Shown here: positions 10,484 through 19,029 of the stretch, in pieces
How positions within the stretch are numbered: position 1 is the first letter of the stretch
Layout of the letters: each line of letters starts with the position of its first letter
NCBI RefSeq assembly: GCF_000003815.2
Contig: NC_049987.1
Span: 22,939,442 to 22,975,140, forward strand
From: Branchiostoma floridae
Lineage: Eukaryota > Chordata > Leptocardii > Amphioxiformes > Branchiostomatidae
Length of the DNA stretch: 35,699 bases
Reading direction: 5' to 3'
Position numbers and translations under genes: made by a program
The notes under the pieces: generated by a model
Databases searched by the model: none
Seen by the model: the letters and a program-made list of their open reading frames with translations, nothing else
What the model was told of the DNA's origin: nothing

Positions 10484-13400
10484 CAAAAACAATACCTCCA
10501 TTCTAATGGAGGTAAAACTAACTCTCCTCTCCCCGATAGCACATATGACGACAACACGAAGAAGATGGAGTTATGCTGACCACAAATATTCGGAAACACA
10601 AACAGACACACTCGTAGACACACACATGCACCCCCCCCCCCCACACACACACAAAACAATCCCTCCATTTCTCATTAGGTACAAACTCTCCTCTCCTTCC
10701 CCCGGCTAGCACGTATGACGACAACACGAAGAAGATGGCAACTCTAGAGAAAAAACAAAGGGCAGACCTGATGAGGAGTCTGGGGCTGAAGACGAAGCTG
10801 GACGAGGTCAAGTCGCTGTTCCCGGACGCGGGAAAAATGAGGGACTGCTTCAACACCGTAAGTGATGGTTACATCCTTGGGCCCAAAGTCTTCTTTTTCG
10901 TGTACATCTTTTGAGAAGTACTCATACCCAGAGAAGTACTCACACACAACGTTTCGATGTCTGTCAGACACCCTCATCAGGGTTAGGACATTCTCGCAGC
11001 CACGTTTGGGACGGCTTTCTCGTTGCTGCAGCGCCACCTACATCGTCTATAAGTAGCATTGAGAATCAGATCCAGCCATTCTAACCCTGACAATGGTGTC
11101 TGACAGACATCTAAACGTTGGAAAAGAGTACTTTGCTGGTTGTGTCTAAAAGAACTTTACTATAGGAGCATTTGATAATATCTACGGATCTTTTTCGGGT
11201 CGATATCCAGGCTGCAAGGTAAAAATCAAAGTAAAAGACATCTTTTCCCCGCAAACTTTGCCTGAACCAAAAGAATGCCAATACGCAACACAATGGTTGC
11301 ACAAATCGATATCCTTTTGAGGATCCAACAAGGCCGCAAACTTACCGCAGTCCAGTAAAACACCCGCCTAAGGGCCCGTTCACATTTGGGCACATATTCA
11401 AGTCCTACATTTCTGGTTTGGGTAAAATTTGAGTATAAGGCACTATACTATGGGCACCATCTGCTTACTAACTAGCTCATAACTAACAGCTTTCTTGCAA
11501 TTTTTCATCAGAAAATGACACTAGAGGACGTCCAAATAATCACCGTGAACTCTGACCCGGACATGTCAGACGAAGAGAAGGAGAAGGCCTTTAAGGATGC
11601 CTTTGACTCACTTTTCATCAACTTTAAGGGAAAGGTAAGTCTTTTATTCGCATTTTCTTATGTTGAATGTTCGCTAGCTAAATGTATGCATTTTTTTACT
11701 TTGATTGAAAATGTTCATTATCAATTTTGGGCCTCCAGGTGGCCGACCTTGGTACTGCAGCAGACAGCACGTGCGTGTCTGGGATAATATCTTTAAGAAC
11801 TTCTGTAGGAATTGCGATGATATTTGGTACGTTAGTAAGTCTTGTTGACCTGACGGACGTACTCAATGTTTGGCCCCCTAATGACCGAGCTTGGTAATGC
11901 AGCAGACCGTGGTATATGTGTGCGTGACCGGGGATTATCTCAAGAACCTCCACATGGATTGCGATGATATGTTTCGCAGGCACGCGGTGCGGCATCAGCT
12001 GGTTATATTACACTGAACGACCTGTCACACCTAACTTTTGCACATCTATCTGCAAATGTTCTTTAAAATTATCCAGCGAAGATGCCCCTACTGTGCTTGG
12101 TGATAACAATTTCCACTCTACGATAGTTCTGGGAAAGTACGAATTCTTGAACACATCATCAATCCTATGTTAATGATTACAATAAGCGCGAATGCACCTT
12201 TATCCGCAGTTAACCTATACCCGCTGTCTTTAAAAACAGAGTATCTATGGACATCAAGTTGACAAAAACTGGTTTAAAACTGCATTATTTTGAAAATACT
12301 GCAGTTTGAAACCACTGTCGACGCCGTCAACTTCATATAGGTAATCCATCGGATAAAGGTTATCTAGCGTTAACACAGATACTCTATTTTATGCTTAGCT
12401 GACGAAGGGAAGGTAATCCATCGGATAAAGGTTAGCTAGCGTTAACACAGATACTCTATTTTATGCTTAGCTGACGAAGGGAAGGTAATCCATCGGATAA
12501 AGGTTAGCTAGCGTTAACACAGATACTCTATTTTATGCTTAGCTGACGAAGGGAAGGTAATCCATCGGATAAAGGTTAGCTAGCGTTAACACAGATACTC
12601 TATTTTATGCTTAGCTGACGAAGGGAAGGTAATCCATCGGATAAAGGTTAGCTAGCGTTAACACAGATACTCTATTTTATGCTTAGCTGACGAAGGGAAG
12701 GTAATCCATCGGATAAAGGTTAGCTAGCGTTAACACAGATACTCTATTTTATGCTTAGCTGACGAAGGGAAGGTAATCCATCGGATAAAGGTTAGCAAGC
12801 GTTAACACAGATACTCTATTTTATACTAAGCTGACGAAGGTAACTACGGAGAACATCTTCGACAACTGGGCTCCGCTGACGGTGGCCACGAAGGACAGTC
12901 TCAAGTCTAGTTTCATCCGGACCCCGGGCGAGCTGTACGCGGCGTACCTGGACTTCGTGGGCAAGAGCAAACCCATTCGGGTAGGTTTCTCGGGTCTACT
13001 GGTAGTTCCGAGAATAGTTTCATCAGGTTGGTAGAATGTAGGATATAGGAGAATTCTTTGTACACAACCAGTAGGTACTTACATAGCTTACGTTTCGATG
13101 TCTCTCAGATACCTTCGTCAGAGCTTCTAACCGCTATATTTAGCCGATGTAGGTGGCGCTTTTTCCATGTTTGGGATTGTTTTCTCACCGCAAGAGCGCC
13201 ACCTACATCGACTACATATAGCGGTGGGAAGCAGAACTCCAGTTAGAAGCTCTGACGAAGGTGTCTGAAAGACATCGAAACGTAAGCTATGTATGTACCT
13301 ACTGTTTGTGTACAAAGTATTCTCCTATATTCTACTGATAGTGTCACAGGTGTTTTCTGTTGACTATTGGGTACTTAGTCAATTAGTTGGTAACTTCGAT

Positions 13401-15476
13401 ATTTACATTGTACGCGGCGTACCTGGACTTTAGTTACTAGTAATTAGTAGGCCATGTTGATTTGATTATATGGATGACATCCTCTGGGAACTCCAAAACT
13501 GATGCGAGCGAGCGAATAAAAAAAAAAGTTTGGCCAAAAAAAAAGTTGCCTTCAGTACGAAATCTAAATGGTCAGGAAGGTTGAACATAGGACTAACAAC
13601 ACATAGTATGATATACCAACAATTAAGTGTAGGGACCAGTACATCGTACGGGTACAAAACGTTTTTTTTCTCCTCGGACGAGGACCGATCCGAAAAAAAC
13701 AGACCTGAAAAAAATCAGTGGAACAGGTTTCGCCAATTAGAAAATGGACACACTATGTCAGCAGGCGTTTGGGGTCTTGCCGGGCCAAGAAGTCAAGAGC
13801 GAAGTCGACTTGAGTTTATAGTCATTTGTACCAAGTTTCTACAGTCAAAGGTACAGAGACAGTTAGCCTTGATTACATGAAGATGGGATCTTAAAACGCC
13901 AGTGGGAGTCGGATAATCTACCAAACAGATTTCTTTGTAGCAAGATTGACCAATTACCATTGTTTTGAGTATTGCCAATTCTCAAGTTTCCACAGACAAT
14001 TAGGTCCAGGTTCAGGTCCGGACCTGGACCTGATCCTCTAGACCTGAACGGGACCTATACCTGAATTTTCTGTACTGGTACCCACCCCTACCAACAATAG
14101 ATTTTTTTTCTTTCTGTCCTTTCACATCTTATTCTTTCACTTTAGATTTATTTTGGCATTCTACGGCATTAGTTATCTGTTTCCTGATACTTTATTTTCA
14201 ATCTACGGCATATATGTGCTCATTTTACAGCTGCTTTGAACAATTTACTGTTTGGTCGAAAACTTTTTGTTTTTTTTGGAAACGGCCGAAAATTGATGCG
14301 AGCGCGGATGTCATCCATATAATCAAATCAACATGGCCTTAGTTAGTCTAACTGAGTTCGTTGGGTTTTTTGCTTATTTAGTTATTTTGTGTTAGGATTT
14401 TGTTTGTAACTGTCCCTGTTATACTTAAGAGTTTAAAACAACTCTAGGCTATGGCTTCAATTTCTCGTGGAAATGCCAGTGTGTGAAGCCTCGAGTTAGT
14501 CCCAAACTAAATTAGGCCGTGCCCTATATATAGACCGTGCCCTATATGTATAGAGAACTAGTAATGAACTAGAAACAGTAACGTTACATCCCCCCTTCCC
14601 CATAGGAGGATGACGTTGGCAGGTGCGTCGGTATTGACGTGGATTACGTCGGCACCGGAGACTTCGACATGGCTCCTGAGGACAAGACTTTCCTCATGAT
14701 GGTGAGCTCAAATTAGATATTGTTTTTCTGGGCATGAAAGCTCATCTGTGTTGATGTAATCCATATTGAAGACTTACCACTGTAATTCAACACCAAAATT
14801 TGCTTACCTCGAATTTTCAGTCGCACTTCCGTCGACTTTCTTCAGGAGTGATGATTCAGTTAATCTGATCACGTGACTTAGAGACACCTGACTCGAGTAA
14901 CGAAGCATAAATGCCTGGCAGGCGGTATCAGCCCCCGTCTCTGTCGGCTGGTGTGTTCTTATTATGTAGATGGCCTCCTTTACCCCCTCGCAAAGTAATC
15001 CTTTTCGGTGTCCAATATTTGGCTATCTACATAAGAACACAATTAGATATTGCTTTTTTCCTTCTTCTCATCCAAGCAAATAAGGACAATGGCGTGGACG
15101 AGATGGCTGTCACCATGGTTACCGGAGTTGTAACAGTCACCCTGTGGTATTCGATTACATCATGTGGCAAGTGGCAGGACAGAGCTGGAGGGGCTGGTCG
15201 CCATATATATAATGTGTTTGAGTAAGAATGCACAGAGCAGTAGTTTGTTGGGCTAGACAATATAAGGCTAACATTATGTATATTTGCTTGCATATATTAC
15301 CTTTCTAGTTTTGTCTACACATGTGCGTTACCATATGTAGCAAACGCTACGTATATCAGTACGTATTCCATTTATCTGACACATGGTTTGTCTTTATGTT
15401 TCAGCAAGGAGCCATCGCCACTGTGGCGTTTCTGGAAGAGTTCATCGAGAAGAACGGACTGAAGCCTGAAAAGTAA
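4834..15476 (+). CDS. Gene A: patatin-like phospholipase, 12 coding exons, 532 residues
   Basis: Exons: 4834-4980, 5815-5965, 7051-7244, 7541-7676, 8411-8506, 9084-9259, 9834-9952, 10710-10857, 11512-11634, 12840-12980, 14606-14701, 15405-15476. All introns are GT-AG, phases agree, and the frame is intact to TAA. Residues 36-41 GGGAKG form the oxyanion loop; 65-69 GTSAG gives the nucleophile Ser67; 228-230 DGG gives the catalytic Asp228. Together this is the Ser-Asp dyad of patatin lipid acyl hydrolases. Residues 478-525 (RCVGIDVDYVGTGDFDM and on) resemble the C-terminal end of bacterial patatin domains. Residues about 243-430 form a charged insert with a KKAKKKK cluster near 288-294. The N-terminus MGGGESK fits N-myristoylation, suggesting membrane attachment; there is no signal peptide. 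Substrate is unknown. The catalytic text is closer to bacterial-type patatins than to PNPLA2, 6 or 8 as I remember them. Confidence 0.9.
5600..5790. mobile_element. CCGGGGCCCG hairpin MITE just upstream of exon 2 of gene A
   Basis: Inverted arms ccaaaccggggcccgaccgg (5620-5639) and ccggtcgggccccggtttgg (about 5757-5776) enclose about 120 AT-rich bases. The right arm ends about 40 bp before exon 2. A second copy is at 32606-32826. No coding capacity. Confidence 0.7.
6020..6985. repeat. Pyrimidine microsatellite (TCTCTG/TCTGTC) in intron 2 of gene A
   Basis: Nearly 1 kb of degenerate tctctgtctctc text. Gene B has the same kind of tract, as its complement, at the same place (25788-26360), so it predates the gene duplication or has been kept alike by conversion. 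Long frames in it, rich in Ser, Leu and Cys, are artefacts. Confidence 0.9.
6309..6379 (+). pseudogene. Partial copy of exon 2 in intron 2 of gene A (exon 2')
   Basis: The frame reads AAGMSVEDVLNVINKTDMPT then VLLG and matches the 3' half of exon 2 (5895-5965). The donor is intact (CTGCTGG then gtaggt at 6380). The 5' half, with the GTSAG nucleophile, is missing, and the bases before it (tgtgtctcg) hold no AG acceptor. It therefore looks unable to be spliced as an exon by itself. Gene B holds a similar fragment at 26075-26165. Confidence 0.8.
7272..7490. repeat. Assembly gap (7272-7371) and CA microsatellite in intron 3 of gene A
   Basis: One hundred N followed by about 110 bases of (CA)n with interruptions. 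Exons 3 and 4 on either side are complete and in phase, so no coding sequence is missing. Gene B has a GT tract in the same intron. Confidence 0.95.
7680..8335. repeat. Degenerate TTAGGG (telomere-like) array in intron 4 of gene A
   Basis: The intron is mainly ttaggg and variants (ttaggggttagag, ggtcagggtaaagg). The purest run is about 8107-8141. A longer unit is itself repeated: ttaggataaaggcgg starts at 7781 and at 7956 (175 bp apart), and ttagcgtcagggttcgg at 7920 and 8144 (224 bp apart). The matching intron of gene B is only about 180 bp and lacks the array, so it arose or was lost after the duplication. Confidence 0.9.
8621..8935 (+). mobile_element. tRNA-derived SINE in intron 5 of gene A
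   Basis: The head 8621-8700 is tRNA-like: an A-box-type tggcgcaacgg near 8632, a B-box-type gagttcgatac near 8677, and GGGGTG at the start against TGCCCC near 8693-8698. The arms do not fold as a good tRNA, and the sequence runs on into an unrelated body ending in tctgtctgtctg/tttgtttg repeats at about 8878-8915. That is SINE structure, not a functional tRNA gene. Confidence 0.65.
9300..9833. other. Intron 6 of gene A, homologous to intron 6 of gene B
   Basis: Words such as gctagctcttccct, cctcgaacacgggac and cacacaagagtac recur in reverse complement at about 23560-23760, in the same intron of gene B. This supports descent of A and B from one gene. No separate element or gene was seen. Confidence 0.55.
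10130..10380. repeat. Dispersed repeat leading into a CA tract, intron 7 of gene A
   Basis: The words ggaagttctgctgaagtac and caaggtcacacacc match the family ggaagttgcgctgcagtacc at about 17409-17428, and both lie close before CA microsatellites. This looks like a widely copied element with a CA-rich 3' end, of unknown type. Confidence 0.45.
10384..10740. repeat. Tandem duplication across the start of exon 8, gene A
   Basis: Two units begin ttatgctga(t/c)cacaaat at 10385 and 10571 (186 bp apart), run through a CA tract, and end in the first bases of exon 8. The first unit's exon piece is 10540-10568 and the second is the true exon from 10710. The CA tract differs in length, and a C run sits at about 10630-10642. 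Confidence 0.85.
10540..10579 (+). pseudogene. Duplicated 5' end of exon 8 with its own acceptor (possible poison exon)
   Basis: The acceptor ccccgatag at 10531-10539 is followed by about 29 bases matching the start of exon 8 (encoding TYDDNTKKM), then intron sequence. Read in the phase set by exon 7, the frame reaches TGA at 10577-10579. Use of this acceptor would truncate the protein. Whether it is used is unknown. Confidence 0.7.
10930..11150. mobile_element. Fold-back MITE (CGTTTCGATGTCTGTCAGAC family), intron 8 of gene A
   Basis: Left arm about 10935-10985 (aacgtttcgatgtctgtcag, then cctcatcagggttag) pairs with the right arm about 11078-11140 (ctaaccctgacaatgg, then tgtctgacagacatctaaac). 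The middle carries gcagcgccacctacatcg, shared as gtaggtggcgct with the copies near 2385 and 13150. Confidence 0.75.
12190..12360. mobile_element. MITE with CCTTTATCCG termini, intron 9 of gene A
   Basis: Left end cacctttatccgcagttaac (from 12196) and right end ggtaatccatcggataaagg (12340-12359) are inverted, as are internal catcaagttgac and gtcaacttcat. Related copies or pieces are at 20815-21000, 25313-25430, 29505-29665 and 33755-33850. The right end is also the start of the 72-bp array that follows. Confidence 0.65.
12339..12842 (+). repeat. Seven-copy 72-bp array ending at the exon 10 splice acceptor
   Basis: Copies start (aggtaatcc) at 12339, 12411, 12483, 12555, 12627, 12699 and 12771; the middle ones look identical. 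Each unit runs from the MITE end (ggtaatccatcggataaagg) through a pyrimidine-rich atactctattttatgcttag to ctgacgaag. In the last unit this is atactaagctgacgaag, and exon 10 starts right after it at 12840. Gene B has a single related acceptor (tatacttagccgaccaag) and no array. Confidence 0.95.
13031..13336. mobile_element. Complete fold-back MITE, intron 10 of gene A
   Basis: Arms of nearly 100 bp: left starts gtagaatgtaggatatagga at about 13031; right ends tctcctatattctac at 13336. Both contain the cttacgtttcgatgtct core. The loop holds gatgtaggtggcgct and its inverse gcgccacctacatcg. It is the most complete copy of the family in the window and has no open frame of note. Confidence 0.85.
13409..13430 (+). 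pseudogene. 22-bp fragment of exon 10 stranded in intron 10
   Basis: The sequence tgtacgcggcgtacctggac plus tt is identical to 12934-12955 within exon 10 (encoding LYAAYLDF). It is flanked by unrelated AT-rich text. A chance 22-base match this close is very unlikely, so it is exon debris. Confidence 0.8.
13450..14338. mobile_element. About 890-bp element with roughly 35-bp terminal inverted repeats, intron 10 of gene A
   Basis: Left end ggccatgttgatttgattat (13450 on), continuing atggatgacatcc; right end is the reverse complement, ending atcaaatcaacatggcc at 14338. Both ends then carry gatgcgagcg. The interior is AT-rich, without a transposase frame, and includes the GTACCGGT-type repeat at about 13631-13745. 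A related end fragment (gatggcatccatataatc) is at about 23250-23267 in intron 7 of gene B. No clear target duplication. Confidence 0.75.
14950..15045. repeat. Hairpin in intron 11 of gene A
   Basis: Gtgttcttattatgtagatgg (14952 on) pairs with ggctatctacataagaacac (15021-15040) around a loop of about 50 bp. A direct repeat aattagatattg at 14711 and 15041 flanks the region. It may be a very short transposon relic. Confidence 0.5.
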
Positions 15477-15575
15477 GGCAGAAGTCTGACCCGGAAGACA
15501 TGCAGACAAGAAAAGGAGTCAATGCATCATCACAAATGGATGGATCACTGTACAACACACGGAGTAGGGCTAGCA

Positions 15576-15581
15576 AATAAA
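15576..15581 (+). terminator. Polyadenylation signal AATAAA of gene A
   Basis: AATAAA lies 99 bp after the stop, in the context tagcaaataaaagttgg. Gene B has the same hexamer in the same homologous context (19677-19682). Pseudogene C has a one-base change (agcaaacaaaagttgg). Conservation in the two intact genes supports use. Confidence 0.6.
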
Positions 15582-16264
15582 AGTTGGAAGAAATCATTGG
15601 TTCTGAAAGAAAGTCTGTAATATCCAACGCAAAAATTTGACTTACCCACATTTTCGACTTCCAAATTTAGTTGTTGGGAGTGTAAGATAAACAGGCAATG
15701 TGTTGAAATAAACAAATATCAAACAGATAATACATTTACTGGTGACTGGGGAACGGTATGACAGGATCTTGCAGGCAGTGTCTTTCAAAAATCGAAAGGG
15801 GGCGCTGCTGTGCAATAAATCTAGTGTTTAACAAGGACGTTTTTATCCGAAGGGCCTTGCGGAACAGAAACACTGTTACATATGCGGCATTTATATCAAT
15901 CATAGATTGGTAGTAGAGGTTCAATATAATGAATCAATATCGGCAGAATCCAGCTAAAGAATGGTGGTCTTAGTCTATGGTTTAAGTCTTCTTAGGTAAC
16001 GTCGAAGAAAGTGAGACAACCAGGTTGATAAGGTAATAAGATATGCCAAATAATAGTAAGTCCTCAAGCAACTGGATATAAGTTTGGAAAAAAATTCTGA
16101 ATATGATTTTGACAAACTCACATCCAGTTGCTTGAGTATCTACTATATGTCGTAAAGTAGTAGATATTGGCCAAATAGGCTGTATGAAACGCTAGTGGAG
16201 TTAGCTGTCTAGCTATAGGTGATCACATTGCACCGTATAGACGCAAACTGTAACATACATTCGC

Positions 16265-16471
16265 ATAATTCCACCAGGTGCCATTATACTGCCACCTCAA
16301 AAAAACGTTGTTATAGAGGCTTTCTCAAGATTGTCTTCAACACCTACGTATCTGAATTGTATTACATTTAGGATATCTAATGTTCGGTGTTCAAGACAAT
16401 CTTGGGAAGGCTACTTGAAAATACTAACGTTTTTTGGGGTGGCGGTATAATGACACCTGGTGGAATTATGA
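16265..16471. mobile_element. MITE in the 3' flank of gene A, absent from pseudogene C
   Basis: Terminal inverted repeats cataattccaccaggtg (left) and cacctggtggaattatg (right), continuing through attatac(t/c)gccacc and the inner arm aagattgtctt. The homologous place in pseudogene C (about 32865-32875, gacgcaaactgtac then tctaagaatgac) lacks it, giving a natural empty site. Confidence 0.8.
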
Positions 16472-16584
16472 TAGTTGATGGTACACCAAGGATGACTAAC
16501 TCCTCTGACATGTCATCTGTAAATCAATAAACCAATCTACATCTATCTTCTTGACAATCTCTACTCTTTATTCAGCGACGTGTG

Positions 16585-16780
16585 TAGTGGTCTAATGTTT
16601 TAAGTGATAGACTTTATCATTATGTATAGTAATGTATTAGTAGTGTATTTGTAATTCATATAATTTTATTCAACTGTTTTAATGATTTTAAGTGAGTGTG
16701 TGCTGAAGTGTACGTAATGTATCACACAATTCAGCCTTCGAGGCTGCGGCGTTGTACAAATAAATCATTCTGATTCTAGA
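16585..16780 (+). mobile_element. Short non-LTR retrotransposon 3' tail
   Basis: The block ends cggcgttgtacaaataaatc then attctgattct, the usual 3' end style of CR1/L2/RTE-like elements. It is missing at the same place in pseudogene C, where gcgacgtgtgaagtcttg runs straight into tagaggctagg (32921-32944). A 5'-truncated insertion is the simplest reading. Confidence 0.6.
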
Positions 16781-16833
16781 GGCTAAGGAAGTCCCGTGGT
16801 TTTAGTGGGAGCACGGTTAAGTCTTTTGTTGTA

Positions 16834-16893
16834 CCGTTTTCTTTATATCTCGCGGCCTAACGTTAGGCCGTGAGACATAGAAAGTGGTACAGA
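16834..16893. repeat. CCTAACGTTAGG palindrome
   Basis: An imperfect 60-bp hairpin centred on ggcctaacgttaggcc, with arms gtaccgttttctttatatct and catagaaagtggtac. Full copy at 33223-33290; half copies at 28757-28811 and 29868-29911, one beside each duplicated first-exon block of gene B. Confidence 0.7.
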
Positions 16894-17280
16894 ATAGAAG
16901 GCCCGAGATAAGAGCGTAAAAAAAAAACAGTCGGAGCAGAACATCTGCTTGGAGATTACTCAGTTGAAACCCTGCAAACCTTGTTTAGTTGAGGCCGTTC
17001 ACATCAGCGGCTTTAAATTTGCCGAAACAACATTAAGTATAGGCGTTTTGTATGGTTAGATACTAACTGCAAAACAAGAAATATGATCCAAAATAAATCA
17101 ATTAATGTCACACACCACAGAAGACAACACAACCGACATAGAGACCACAATACACCACAAAGAATGTTACCTACGGTCACTTGTTAGTATTTACTTTTGT
17201 ACGGCATTGTCTAACTTAAAGATAGCTATATACCAAAAATCCGTTGTTTCCTTCTTGAGTTATCTTCTTCAGAAGTTTTC
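16894..17280. other. Intergenic 3' flank, part shared with the region near 33540
   Basis: About 16940-16995 (catctgcttggagattactc then cagttgaaaccctgcaaacc) matches 33535-33580. There the sequence leads into the decayed orphan exon; here it does not. No gene is supported. Confidence 0.45.
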
Positions 17281-17536
17281 AACAGTGCCCCTGCTATCCC
17301 CAAACTAGCCGCTAGGGGGCCAGACATGTCACTTCTTCCTGAGCACAAGAGCTATCTAACACCCAAAAGTCGTGACCATAGCTTGTTTAGAACACGAGAT
17401 AGAAAACCGGAAGTTGCGCTGCAGTACCAAGGGGAGCCGCTAGGGGGCCCAAAATTGAATCATTTCCAGCTTTCACACACCCTACCAACACACCAAGTAT
17501 GAAATCAATCCAGCCAGCCGTTATGGAGTTATCTTG

Positions 17537-17575
<39 letters not shown>
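17280..17575. repeat. Dispersed repeat ending in a CA tract
   Basis: The block includes ggaagttgcgctgcagtacc, gccgctagggggcc, and aagtatgaaatcaatccagc then cagccgttatggagttatct, followed at once by (CA)n at 17541-17573. Related text with a CA tract follows at 19970-20046, and related text precedes the CA tract near 10440. The constant link between this 3' end and CA suggests one repeat family. Confidence 0.55.
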
Positions 17576-17576
<1 letters not shown>

Positions 17577-17589
17577 TCTTGCAAAGTGT

Positions 17590-18785
17590 TTTATAAGTTA
17601 ACTCTATCCAGACTGGGCTTTTTGGGCATTCCCTGGACTGGGGGGGCTCATCCCCCCCCTTTCGTATTTTTAAAACGGCTTACTGTACGATCACCAAATT
17701 TGCAGGGGGTGATAAGCTCGTCGAGTTTTATAATTCCTGAAATCTTTTATATCATTATGACGTAATATGACGTTAATATGACGCCATTGATTGATTTTTT
17801 TTGGGCTAAAACGGGGAATTTCCTTTTTGTACTTTCACACAAAAAGTTACCAATAAAGATTTCTTATCGATATTTAAGTGTTGTTTTTTTTCTGTTGTCA
17901 AAACTTCTGTTGACGCAACGACGTAAAAATGACGTCAAAAAACGACGTCATCTGTAGTTAAGCTATCCACCATCTTGGATTATCAACCTTAAATGTCTTA
18001 ATTCATTTTAACATATAACGCTAAAACCCTGTGAAAATAGATTGAAAACGTTCAAAAGAATGTTTTCTGTAAGAAAATACCAAGTAGTGATGAAATCCGA
18101 GTGAAAATAAACTGGTTATACTTTTTATCACGATATTGTCGGCCATCTTGGATTTTTACCAATTACGTCATCTCACAAGCATGATTGATATATGAATATT
18201 TATTTCTAAATGTTCAACTAAGATGTGTTAAATATTAAAGATGTATGAAAAAAGTTTAGTTTAGCAAGGAAATCTTAAAATCCCATTGTTTAAACCAAAA
18301 TTAGCGATTTTTGTAAAATATGCGTTTCAGAAACCCGTTGCCATGGCAACACAAAAATTCTAAACTTACTGTCTTTTTTGTAAATTGTTGTCAATAATAT
18401 TCTAGGATAAGTCACCAAGTTTGGTTGCTCCAACACAAGCCGTTTGGGAGTTTTACGAAGTCAAAGTTGGCGTGGACACTTTTAGAACCTAACACCTCCA
18501 CACCCCCAACACCCCCGCCCACCGCCAATTGTTTTTCCCACGATATAGGTTAAATGTGCTCAACATAGAATGAAAAATCTGCTAAAATTTTACGTAGCTT
18601 CATTATGAACGCGCCCATGTAAACCACGAATTATAACATAGAAGTCTATGGGAAGAAAAAACTCATCAATGAGACCAGAAGGACATGAGTGCTTGAGGGG
18701 ATCATTTTTACTGGATGGCTCAGGTTAAGGCCGCATGTAGCCTGTCACAAGTATGCAAATAACTCTTGTGTCACAAGTATACAAA
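17590..18785. other. Spacer between genes A and B, no recognised feature
   Basis: About 1.2 kb of AT-rich noncoding text without conserved frames. Several TGACGTC/TGACGTAA-like words cluster at 17757-17785 and 17920-17950. The axis of the tail-to-tail duplication lies here, because homology with each gene's 3' flank stops on either side (16832 and about 18790). Confidence 0.5.
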
Positions 18786-18789
18786 TAGC

Positions 18790-18957
18790 AATGTGCATGT
18801 AGCCTGTGAATCATTTGCTGTATAGAAGAACATGGAGACACACGAGACAAGGAAGACCACACAACATGACTAGTGACCGCGAAATTTAATAAAGTTTTCC
18901 GTTCTGCCCAGGAAAAGGCTTAGCCGCGCTCCCATTAAAACCACAGGACTTCCTTCA
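18790..18957 (-). repeat. Inverted copy of the 3' flank (matches 32945-33100)
   Basis: The reverse complement reads gtcctgtggttttaatggga, then taagccttttcctgggcag, then tgtgtggtcttccttgtctc. It is nearly the same as 32945-33100 after pseudogene C, and its outer 45 bases match 16790-16832 after gene A. It marks the far end of gene B's homologous 3' flank. Confidence 0.75.
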
Positions 18958-19029
18958 TTTGGAATTCCACCCGAATGTGGCACGAATTTTGCAAATACTT
19001 AATTCTGGCTGGTTCTGCTTGATTCCTGC

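Noticed and set aside
13530-13880. 116-residue frame in intron 10 of gene A.
   Set aside because: It lies within a transposon-like element, has no recognisable motif and includes the GTACCGGT-type repeat.
14911-15225. 104-residue frame with a hydrophobic stretch in intron 11 of gene A.
   Set aside because: It overlaps a hairpin repeat, has no splice or homology support, and is not matched in intron 11 of gene B.
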